DNA of 64,000 bases from Aestuariibacter sp. A3R04 (GTDB taxonomy: Bacteria; Pseudomonadota; Gammaproteobacteria; Enterobacterales; Alteromonadaceae): positions 259,341-323,340 of the forward strand of contig NZ_JAHKQR010000011.1 in the NCBI RefSeq assembly GCF_018860805.1, given 5' to 3'. The notes under the pieces were generated by a model. The model was not told where the DNA came from, searched no databases, and worked only from the letters and a program-made list of their open reading frames with translations. The position numbers and the translations under genes were made by a program. Positions 47,880-55,397 of the stretch are shown here, one piece after another. The stretch's first letter is position 1; the number at the start of each line of letters is the position of its first letter.

Positions 47880-50003
47880 ATGAAATGCCATATACCTGTG
47901 CAACAGCTAAAACCACTGAGCTTCTGTGTTGCTGTTGCTATACAGATACCTTTTGCCGTCCAGGGAGCCGATAGTATAGAGTCGGCTGAAGATAGTCTGG
48001 AAGTGATTCAAGTAAAAAGCTTGCGTCAATCCTACCGCGGTAACGTGAAAGCAAAAGACTTACCCCAGGCTATTGCCACCATTTCCAATGAAACCCTGGA
48101 AATCACTGGAATCACTGGACTCACAGACTCCCTCGAGCTGGTTAGCGGAGTAACCCGACAAAATGATTTTGGCGGTTTGTGGGATATGTTTGCCATTCGT
48201 GGTTTTGCTGGCGACGAAAATTTGCCCTCCGCTTACCTAATCAACGGGTTTAGCGCCGGTCGTGGATTTAGTGGCAATCGCGATACCTCTAACGTTGCCT
48301 TTATAGAGGTACTTAAAGGGCCAACTTCTGCACTTTATGGCCGCGGAGAACCCGGTGGAACGGTGAATATCACCACCAAAAAACCGGAATTCGAGGAATC
48401 GGGCTACGTTAGTTTCACTGCTGGAAGCTTTGCGCAATTTCGCACTGAAGGTGACTACACAAATTCACTATCAGACAAGCTGGCGTTCCGAGTAAATGGC
48501 GCCTTTGAGGATTCAGAAAGCTATCGCGATACGGTAGACAAGAGAAAAACGGTAATAACGCCGTCGTTTCTTTACCAACTTAGTGACGACACTTTGTTGA
48601 GTTACGAGTTGGAATATTTGAAACAAGAAGCTGATATGGATCGCGGTGTTGTATTTGTAGAAGACAAGCCATTTTCTTATTCCAATTTTTACGGAGAGCC
48701 AGCCGATGGCCCTGTTGAGATTGATGCTATCGGCCATCAGTTTGAACTTCAGCATGACTTCTCGAATAATTGGGCGTTTAACGCGGGGTTGAGTGTGCGC
48801 ACTTCTACCTTCGAAGGGAGTGTTTCTGAACCTCGCTGGTATGACGCTGATAACAACTATGTGGTTCGCCAGCGCCGTTACCGGGAATTTGATGCGGAAG
48901 ATTATTCTGGTCGATTTGAATTTAGTGGTAGTGCTGAGTTATTTGGTTTGTCACACAATCTTCTTATCGGCGGTGATTTATACGAATACGAACTCGATAG
49001 ATTAATCCTGCGCTATCGTCACTCAGGAGCAGAGGGAGATGGCGCTGATGCATTCGCCATTGATTACGATAATCCAACCTACACAGATGTATTGCCAGAG
49101 ATGGGACCAAATACAGATGATCTCGAAGAGCAAAGTGGGCAAGGTGTTTACTTCCAGGACCAAATTGATTTAACTGATACTGTGAAAGTCATGTTCGGTA
49201 TTCGCTTCGATCACTTTGAGCAAGACATCACTAATCGTCGCACCGACACGAAAACAAGTATTTCTAAATCCTACTCGAACCCTAGATTAGGTTTGGTATA
49301 CGAACTGTCTGATGAAGCCCGTATTTATTCTAGCTATTCAGAAGGTGCAAGGCCAAACTCAGGGGTAAATGCTGAAGGACTTGGTCATGAGCCGGAGGAG
49401 AGTAAATCCTGGGAAGTTGGTCTTAAATGGGAGTTAAATGATCTTGGCTTCCAGGGCTCAACAGCCATTTTTACGACAGAGAAAAATAACATCCTGGCAA
49501 GTAGCCCTGCTGGTGACGGTACGACGGAAGCCATTGGTGAAGCACAAAGCCAGGGTGTTGAGTTAGACATGTCATACAGTATTACCCCTGATCTGCAACT
49601 CTCTCTATCCTATGCCTATGTGGATGCCGAAAATGCCAAAGAAATTACGCTATGGGATTATTACGTGATTGAAGAAGGCGCACGCCTTGGCAATGTGCCA
49701 GAACACAGCGGCAGTTTAATGCTTCGTCAGTTCGCAGAGTTTGGCAATTATACTGGTAATGGCGGAGTAGTGATTCAATATGTGGGCAAACAGTTGGGTG
49801 ACTTTCTCGAACAGGATTTTGATTTACCCAGTTATACCCTGGTCAACCTGTTTGTGAATGTGGATTTAACAGAGCGACTGTCACTGAATCTAAACATCAA
49901 TAACTTACTTGATGAAGAGTACTACCAGAACTCTTATTTTGAGGCCTGGACTATGCCGGGTTCACCACGGGCAGTAAAAGCCAGCGTAAAATACGCATTT
50001 TAA
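47880..50003 (+). CDS. TonB-dependent siderophore-type receptor
   Basis: 707 residues: signal peptide (about 1-29, VQG), plug domain with AIRGFAGDE and the conserved VLKGPTSALYGRGEPGGTVNI near 145-165, and a beta-barrel ending VKASVKYAF. The plug sequence fits FhuE/FpvA/FoxA-type siderophore receptors. The ATG at 47880 follows GAGGAAA; an earlier ATG at 47850 lacks a ribosome site. It follows the two permease genes and is probably co-transcribed. No siderophore biosynthesis gene is nearby. Confidence 0.9.
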   Translation: MKCHIPVQQLKPLSFCVAVAIQIPFAVQGADSIESAEDSLEVIQVKSLRQSYRGNVKAKDLPQAIATISNETLEITGITGLTDSLELVSGVTRQNDFGGLWDMFAIRGFAGDENLPSAYLINGFSAGRGFSGNRDTSNVAFIEVLKGPTSALYGRGEPGGTVNITTKKPEFEESGYVSFTAGSFAQFRTEGDYTNSLSDKLAFRVNGAFEDSESYRDTVDKRKTVITPSFLYQLSDDTLLSYELEYLKQEADMDRGVVFVEDKPFSYSNFYGEPADGPVEIDAIGHQFELQHDFSNNWAFNAGLSVRTSTFEGSVSEPRWYDADNNYVVRQRRYREFDAEDYSGRFEFSGSAELFGLSHNLLIGGDLYEYELDRLILRYRHSGAEGDGADAFAIDYDNPTYTDVLPEMGPNTDDLEEQSGQGVYFQDQIDLTDTVKVMFGIRFDHFEQDITNRRTDTKTSISKSYSNPRLGLVYELSDEARIYSSYSEGARPNSGVNAEGLGHEPEESKSWEVGLKWELNDLGFQGSTAIFTTEKNNILASSPAGDGTTEAIGEAQSQGVELDMSYSITPDLQLSLSYAYVDAENAKEITLWDYYVIEEGARLGNVPEHSGSLMLRQFAEFGNYTGNGGVVIQYVGKQLGDFLEQDFDLPSYTLVNLFVNVDLTERLSLNLNINNLLDEEYYQNSYFEAWTMPGSPRAVKASVKYAF

Positions 50004-50404
50004 TACGCTAACGACCTACGTACGGCGGGTGTGTTGCTCGTCGTACGAGGTTGTATCAGAACACTATTCGTTTTACTATCTAACAGCGTTAGTTAGAAAC
50101 GTTAAGAATAGCGCTGTCCTGCAGAGTAAAAATAACATAGTGTTGCGCTTGTTTCGTCAACAGCCTCTCATGTAAATCTCCCTAACATCCCCGATGCAAA
50201 CACAAGTACTAGAAAACCTAAAAGAAGTTCTGGTGGTTTGATTTATAACACTTAACCAATTTGCTAGAATAGCGCTCAAATTTTTTAATGCCTTGAGAAG
50301 AGGCTGTGCTGACGTCCGGCCTTGGCTGACAACTTGGAAATCGGGGCTTAGCGTTAACTTTATTTATTTGTACTAATACTGGTACAAAATGGGAAATTAG
50401 ATTC
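50004..50404. other. Intergenic region holding the prfC promoter
   Basis: About 400 bases without a gene. There is an imperfect hairpin at 50019-50047 (CGTACGGCG / CGTCGTACG) without a T-run. A possible -10 TAGAAT is at 50265-50270 with a weak -35 17 bp upstream, oriented towards the prfC remnant. Confidence 0.4.
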
Positions 50405-50497
50405 ATGGCAAATGCCGATTTTCTGAACGAAATCAATAAGCGACGTACGTTCGCTATCATCTCTCACCCTGATGCCGCCCAGCCTTTCAACGCTTAA
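50405..50497 (+). pseudogene. prfC: prfC 5' remnant cut by an integrated element
   Basis: The first 24 codons encode MANADFLNEINKRRTF and then AIISHPDA, the conserved start of peptide chain release factor 3. After GATGCC (ending 50476) the next codons should read GKTT of the P-loop but read AQPFNA and stop. The 5' end of prfC is the established integration site of SXT/R391 elements. The rest of prfC should lie at the far end of the element, beyond the window, with an element-supplied start. Loss of the P-loop makes this piece nonfunctional. Confidence 0.85.
50455..50480. other. Element-chromosome attachment junction in prfC
   Basis: Homology to prfC ends at about 50476. The shared core of SXT-type attachment sites should lie in TCATCTCTCACCCTGATGCC or close by. 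I infer the junction from the break in the protein; the exact core needs the other end. Confidence 0.65.
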
Positions 50498-50840
50498 AAT
50501 CACCTTTCATTGCACACCACAATCACATCTCTACGTACTGAATTTAAAGGCTTTTTGTCTTTTTCTCGTTTCTTTGCTTTTCAATGATGTTCAAACGTAA
50601 CCTCGGAAAGTGTGTACAAACTTGAGTACAAATTCCGTTTTAGAGGCCATTGGCGAAATTTCCATGACACAAATCTGGCTGTAGGCCTTTTGGTTACTGG
50701 GTTTGATGAAGAAAGTACCTCCTGCTTTTGGTACTTTGGTTTCGACATTACAAAAGCGGAATAAATGCGAGCATCTCTAGCTTGTTGTTTGTAAGGCTAT
50801 GAATTTAAAGGGTTCGTCATTATGGATTTCGATGTTGCGT
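50498..50840. other. Non-coding element end between attachment site and IS remnant
   Basis: About 340 bases with no supported gene. In SXT/R391 elements the integrase lies near one end, but no integrase frame is visible here. The paired motif GTGTACAAACTTGAGTACAAA near 50620 looks like a short direct repeat (GTACAAA twice), of the kind seen at recombinase arm sites. It is probably what remains of the element's left end. Confidence 0.4.
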
Positions 50841-50844
50841 ATTT

Positions 50845-50925
50845 CGGTGAATCCGATCGGTCGGGGAAATCAGTGATCGGATTGAACCGAAATGGGTGAT
50901 CGGAATGGGCCGGAACATGCACCCT
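50845..50925. mobile_element. Probable IS21-type insertion sequence end
   Basis: Imperfect repeats of GTGATCGGA followed by CCG (near 50873, 50895 and, weaker, 50850) resemble the multiple terminal repeats of IS21-family elements. No transposase gene remains. The repeats stop just where traA coding begins without its signal peptide, so the IS probably caused the deletion from the element's end to traA. Family assignment is from memory of such ends. Confidence 0.45.
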
Positions 50926-51224
50926 CATTTGCGGGCACCGGTGGTGATGCTTTCACTGATGTGTGGGATACCCTAAAAGATTGGACCCAAGGTACTTTGG
51001 GACGGATCGTAGCGGGAGCCATGGTTCTGGTGGGTATTGTGGGCGGTATCGCTCGCCAAAGCTTGATGGCTTTTGCCTTGGGCATTGGTGGCGGTATGGG
51101 GCTCTACAACACACCAACAGTAGTTGAAAGTGTTATGTCTGCAACCTTACCTGTTGTTGCCAGCACTCAAGAAGTTATTGGCACAACTGTTCCAGCAATC
51201 AGCGCCGTTTTACTAGGCACTTGA
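50926..51224 (+). pseudogene. traA: TraA pilin gene, 5'-truncated
   Basis: From FAGTGGDAF onward the sequence matches the mature F-type pilin of SXT/R391 elements: WDTLKDWTQGTLGR, then two hydrophobic helices separated by the RQS loop. The signal peptide that should precede the AFA cleavage point is missing; the frame runs back only to an ATG at 50892 inside the IS-like repeats. Without export signal the pilin cannot be assembled. traL, traE, traK, traB and traV, which normally precede it, are absent. Confidence 0.8.
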
Positions 51225-51264
51225 TAATATAGACGGCTTCTCTTGTGCAAGGGGAGCCGTCATC

Positions 51265-51771
51265 TCAGTCTATCGACAATGATTTTTCGATATCGCAGAT
51301 CCTTGCCATGAGTACTAAAGGATCAAACGTCGATTCTTTGAAGCCAAATTTCTTGTAGAACGTTTGCGCACTACCATCAATAGCATGGACTAAGATTCCT
51401 GCTCCACCGACAGCGTTCATTGCTTGTACTGAGCGAATGATACAATCTTTTAAAAGACCTGCCGCAATGCCTTGACCTTGATAGGCGTTATCTACTCCAA
51501 GCCTGGCTAGAATCACCATGGGAATGGGATCTGGACTATTTCTTCTTAATGAACTGAAAGCTTGCTCTCTGGAAACTGATCCCATGGCAATGGCATAGTA
51601 CCCAATCACTTGATGGACTTCAGTGTCATTGACCACATACACTCTCGCGGTTCCCCGCTTTTGACTCTTTAACGCCTGCTTTCTTAACCAAGTATCGAGT
51701 TCTTCGATGCCACATTGAAAGGCGTTAATCTGGTGCTCATCAGCGAGTAGTGTTGGTGCACTTATTCCCAA
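51265..51771 (-). CDS. tacT: TacT-like GNAT toxin
   Basis: 168-residue acetyltransferase like TacT/AtaT toxins, which acetylate aminoacyl-tRNA and halt translation. Motifs: IPMVILARLGVDNAYQGQGIAAGLL (acetyl-CoA site) and HAIDGSAQTFYKKFGF. The start overlaps the end of the DUF1778 antitoxin gene by 10 bases, the usual tacAT arrangement. It lies between traA and dsbC, the hotspot 2 position of SXT/R391 elements. Confidence 0.92.
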   Translation of the reverse strand: MGISAPTLLADEHQINAFQCGIEELDTWLRKQALKSQKRGTARVYVVNDTEVHQVIGYYAIAMGSVSREQAFSSLRRNSPDPIPMVILARLGVDNAYQGQGIAAGLLKDCIIRSVQAMNAVGGAGILVHAIDGSAQTFYKKFGFKESTFDPLVLMARICDIEKSLSID

Positions 51772-52028
51772 GGCGCTTTCCTTTTAAACAGATCTTTCAT
51801 ACCTTCAAGAGTCTGTGGCTCTGCACGAAGTTCGTTATCAAACGCTTCAAAAGCCTTTGCTTCAAGAACAAAATCCCGCTGTTCTGCCAGTATACTATGC
51901 GCTTCATTGAGCGCTGCTTGCTGAATGAATACGGTTCTATCAACTTTTTTTAAACTTGCTGCGGCATCGATGATGTCTCTTACCGATGGCAGTACTCGCA
52001 TGTTGATTGGGGCTGTCTTTGTAGCCAT
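51762..52028 (-). CDS. tacA: TacA-like DUF1778 antitoxin
   Basis: 88 residues: N-terminal ribbon-helix-helix DNA-binding part (INMRVLPSVRDIIDAAASL) and a C-terminal toxin-binding tail (LEGMKDLFKRKAPWE). It should neutralise the GNAT toxin and repress its own operon through the palindrome just upstream. Confidence 0.92.
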   Translation of the reverse strand: MATKTAPINMRVLPSVRDIIDAAASLKKVDRTVFIQQAALNEAHSILAEQRDFVLEAKAFEAFDNELRAEPQTLEGMKDLFKRKAPWE

Positions 52029-52039
52029 GACACCATCCT

Positions 52040-52062
52040 CTGTATATCTATTTAATACACAG
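52040..52062. promoter_or_regulatory. Likely tacAT operator
   Basis: CTGTATA, nine bases, then TACACAG: an inverted repeat with one mismatch, 12 bp before the tacA start. The position fits autoregulation by the ribbon-helix-helix antitoxin. Confidence 0.5.
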
Positions 52063-52183
52063 TTTAAATGGTTTTAGCGTGTAGTCAACAGATACACATT
52101 ATCTTTTGGGGTCTGTGATAGGGAAAAGCGGTTGTAGTTGGCTGGATGAAATTTGCTTGGCAGAGCGCCCCAAGAGCAGTTGT

Positions 52184-52720
52184 TCAACTATTATGCAAAG
52201 CATCGTCGTTAACTAGATGGGTATTTCTGCCAACTCGTTTTAGGTCTCTGTATGCAGTTTGTTTCGTTGCTAACCTAAGTGGTCTGCCAACTAAACTGGT
52301 ATTTTCTAAAATGTTTATCGGATTTCGCTTTGTATGCGTAAATTCAATTGTACCCAAAGGTGTTTTGAATTCACCGGAACGTCCCGTTGTCATAACAGTT
52401 AACCTATCTACTGGAATTTGCGAAATAACACCATAATCAGAAAGAGCAGACTCCAAGCTAATGTAGTTACATTCCCCACGTCGAATAGTTTTAGCAATTT
52501 GCTCCAACGTGTCGCTGCCTTTCGACTGCGCTAAATTGAATAAGTACACACCATTAATCATTCGAGTTAGCAAGCCATCGTCTTGCAAACGTTTAATTCC
52601 TGCACGCAATGCTCGTTCATTATCTTGATGAAAGATTTTGGCCAGATCTGAATTAGTAAAAACACAGCGACCACGCTTGTCATATTCTAAGAGCTTTTTA
52701 ATTGCCTCAGCCTTTCTCAC
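52184..52720 (-). CDS. AbiEi/MosA-like antitoxin without its toxin
   Basis: 178 residues with an N-terminal winged helix (KKLLEYDKRGRCVFTNSDLAKIF...) and the AbiEi C-terminal part (NYISLESALSDYGVISQIP, TTGRSGEFKTPLGTIEFTH). MosA of SXT belongs to this group and sits at the same place. Its partner AbiEii/MosT nucleotidyltransferase should follow directly on the minus strand, but only about 150 non-coding bases separate it from tacA. The toxin has been lost, perhaps replaced by tacAT. Confidence 0.85.
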   Translation of the reverse strand: MRKAEAIKKLLEYDKRGRCVFTNSDLAKIFHQDNERALRAGIKRLQDDGLLTRMINGVYLFNLAQSKGSDTLEQIAKTIRRGECNYISLESALSDYGVISQIPVDRLTVMTTGRSGEFKTPLGTIEFTHTKRNPINILENTSLVGRPLRLATKQTAYRDLKRVGRNTHLVNDDALHNS

Positions 52721-52743
52721 AATACGCCTCTAGTTGTCAAGGA

Positions 52744-52821
52744 TGACACTTAAACATGTCATGAGTGTAGACTTAACTTTAGTAGGGCACAAGTTTACAA
52801 GAATGACATCAAAAAGTGTCA
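52744..52821. promoter_or_regulatory. Two TGACA-N8-TGTCA operator boxes before the AbiEi-like gene
   Basis: TGACA-N8-TGTCA occurs at 52744-52761 and again at 52804-52821, exactly 60 bp apart, 24 and 84 bp before the antitoxin start. AbiEi antitoxins are known to autoregulate through two inverted repeats, so these are probably its operators. Confidence 0.75.
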
Positions 52822-53100
52822 AATTTGTTGACTTGGTTTCTAGGGGGGGATTAAAAGGACTTGGTTAGTTTACACAGTGATGAATTTTAACACCCAGAGT
52901 GTGAAAAAGCGGGTTTAGGTAAACTAGATGAATTGGGGGAAGCCTGTAAGGCTGCCAGAATGAAAGCTATACCTTCACAAATAGTGCGTAACAACAAGTG
53001 GCACCCTAGCAAGGCACCCAATTCTTCAATCTATCTAACCGAGTCCACATAGGACAACTGCATAGACTGGAGCCTCGATTTACATTAACGAGGACTCCTC
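52822..53100. other. Promoter side of the antitoxin and leader of dsbC
   Basis: About 280 bases without a supported gene. A short frame near 52890-53050 (LGKLDELGEACKAARMKA) has no start or recognisable family and may be a gene remnant. GAGGA at 53091-53095 serves dsbC. Confidence 0.35.
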
Positions 53101-53535
53101 ATGCGAAAACTATCTCCAATTATTCTGGCGCTTGCGCTGTCTCCATTGGTTCAAGCTGAACCTGTGTCTGAAGTGTCGCCCGTTGGCAAAATTGACGGCA
53201 TGGTTTCTTTACCTGTCACGGGTATGAAAGCGGTCGAAAGCAATGGCCGTATTGTTTTCATGTCAGACAGTGGCCGGTTCGTCATTGATGGCACGCTCTA
53301 TGATGCCTGGTCGAAAAAGCCGCTTACCAGCCTTGAAGAAATTCGTGAAGCGGGGAACACGCTGGACTTAAGTCGTCTTGGCTTAAAAATGGATGATTTG
53401 AATCCACTGACGCTGGGTGAAGGCAAAAAGAAAGTGGTGGTCTTTGTTGACCCACGATGCCCGCACTGCCATGAGCTTTTGAAACAAGCTTTACCGTTAA
53501 CCAAAGAATACACCTTCCAAATACTCCCTGTGCCA
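53101..53535 (+). pseudogene. dsbC: dsbC-like conjugation thiol isomerase, 3'-truncated
   Basis: N-terminal part of the DsbC-type periplasmic disulfide isomerase found between traA and traC in SXT/R391 elements: signal peptide (1-19), dimerisation part and the thioredoxin motif CPHC at residues 120-123. After about QILPVPVL (residue 145) the homology stops and the frame runs 27 more codons into unrelated sequence, which is the next gene read out of frame. The second half of the thioredoxin fold is missing. Confidence 0.8.
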
Positions 53536-54383
53536 GTGCTACCGGCGCTATTGTGTTGTTTCGGGGAATTCCTGAAGGAAAGACCTTGGGGGCGGCTATC
53601 CGTGATTGGCATACCCTGATGACGGGGCTTGATCCTGTTCCTCAGGTTCGAATCGATCCGAAAGCCTTTGTGCACTGGCGGGTGACTAGCGTGCCTGCCA
53701 TTTTCCGCATAGAAGATGACAAGGTGACTGCAAGTGCACTAGGGGTTTACAGCAAGGACTGGTTGCAGCGCCAAATTGAAACTGGCAATGCCGGTTCATT
53801 GGGTCAACGCGGTCCTATTCATTCGATTTTAGAGCCAGATTTGATGCAAGTGGCGATGCAGCGTTTACAGTCGATTGACCTGGGCGCGTTAAAGAAAAAA
53901 GCCATTGAGCGTTTCTGGTCTGGCCAAACATTTACTGAGTTACCCAAAGCCACGCAGTATCGAATAAGAATGGTTGATCCAACCATCTTCATGCAGCGGC
54001 CACTGTTGGATGCCAATGGCCGAACATTGATCCCAGCAGGAACGCGTATTAACCCGCTCAAAGCCTTGCCATTTACTCAGCAGCTCGTGGTGTTTAATGC
54101 GTCGAACGCTGAAGAAGTGGATGCAGTAGCGCATTGGCTTGAGGGCCAAGATAGGACACTGCGCCGCATTACGCTTATCACCACGCAGCTCGACCGTGCC
54201 CAAGGCTGGAATCGTCTCAATGCGCTCGAAAAGACATTGGGCAGTCCGGTTTACCTTCTCAATGCCTCGCTAAGGCAGCGCTTTGATCTGCAAGTCACCC
54301 CATCGTTTGTTCAAGCAAAGGGACTCGCGTTTGAAATAGAAGAAATTCCAGCAAAGGAGCTTGTTCATGAAAAAGCTCAATAA
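53536..54383 (+). pseudogene. traW: trbC-traW remnant, 5'-truncated
   Basis: Reading from SATGAIVLFRGIPEGKT, the first 85 residues match the later half of the TrbC pilus-assembly domain (FVHWRVTSVPAIF), and from about residue 90 on the TraW domain (VDPTIFMQRPLLDANG, AGTRINPLKALPF). The beginning of trbC, its signal peptide and traC are missing. It is joined out of frame to dsbC by a deletion at about 53535. A GTG at 53553 would give 276 residues but without export signal. Confidence 0.75.
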
Positions 54384-55395
54384 TACGTATCGTCTGTTGT
54401 GGACTCTCGTTGTCATGTTTGTCCTGGGCGCATCTATTCCTGCAAAAGCCGAATTGACCTGCCCAGACGCGGGGTTATTGTCCGGCAAGTTGCTGACGGA
54501 TGTTTGCTGGTCATGCATTTTTCCTATCCGGGTTGCCGGTCTTCCTCTTGGCTCTGGCAATGTCCCAAGCGGCGCATCAAACAAGTCATTTTGCTTATGT
54601 GAAGACAACTTAGGTGTGCCAAGGCCAGGTATTGTTACCAGCATGTGGGAGCCCGCGCGTTTGATTGAACTGGTCAGAACGCCAGGTTGTTCGCCTTCCC
54701 TGGGAGGGATTCGTTTACCGTTAGGTGATAGACGACTGCAAGGTGGTCATGGCGAGGGTGAATACGACACCGGTGATCTCGCTTTCTACCATTACCATTA
54801 TTACGCCTTTCCGCTTTTGGTCATGCTCGATTTGTTCATGGATGGCAATTGCAATGCCGATGGTTACATGGACTTTGACTTGATGTATTTGTCGGAATTG
54901 GACCCAACATGGCTGAACGATGAACTGGCCTTTTTTACTCAGCCTGAAGCGGCTGCCGTTGCCAATCCATTGGCTATATCTGCTTGTACCGCTGACGCTG
55001 CCTCATCAACGCTTGGTAAACCCATCGACCAGTTGTTTTGGTGTGCTGGCAGTTGGGGGCATCTCTATCCGTTATCTGGCCATACCTTAGCCTTTGGCTC
55101 ATTAGCAGAAAACACCAGCCATTTAGCGGCGCGTGCAATCGCAGCTCAACACAGGCGTGGTCTTGCAAGGTGAACAATGGGGAACAGTGCGCTATGCCGA
55201 CCTGTTATCGAACCCATGCTGCCGAAATCCCAATACAAGATGAGTATGTTCTTCCCTGTACCAGAAACTGAAAGTGCGCATGTCATCGGTGAAAGCACCA
55301 TGAAATGGGGAGAGTGGCGAACAATCCCAGGTGCCGGTGAAGATGCGCTCTATATTTTGTGGCGCTGGCAAGACTGCTGTAACTCGGGAGGTTAA
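54367..55395 (+). pseudogene. traU: traU with an in-frame stop codon
   Basis: Conjugative transfer protein with a signal peptide (about 1-26) and the Cys-rich TraU body (CWSCIFPIR, FCLCEDNLGVPRPG). The frame reaches AAQHRRGLAR, then TGA (55171-55173), then continues in the same frame with TMGNSALCRPVIEPMLP to the normal C-terminus (WGEWRTIPG, WRWQDCC). One base change, e.g. CGA or TGG to TGA, explains it. The ATG at 54367 has AAAGGAG upstream. The truncated product would lose its last 74 residues. Confidence 0.88.
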
Positions 55396-55397
55396 CC

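Noticed and set aside
50892..50925. ATG at 50892 as a true traA start
   Set aside because: It lies in IS-like repeats, lacks a ribosome site and gives no signal peptide; the pilin needs one.
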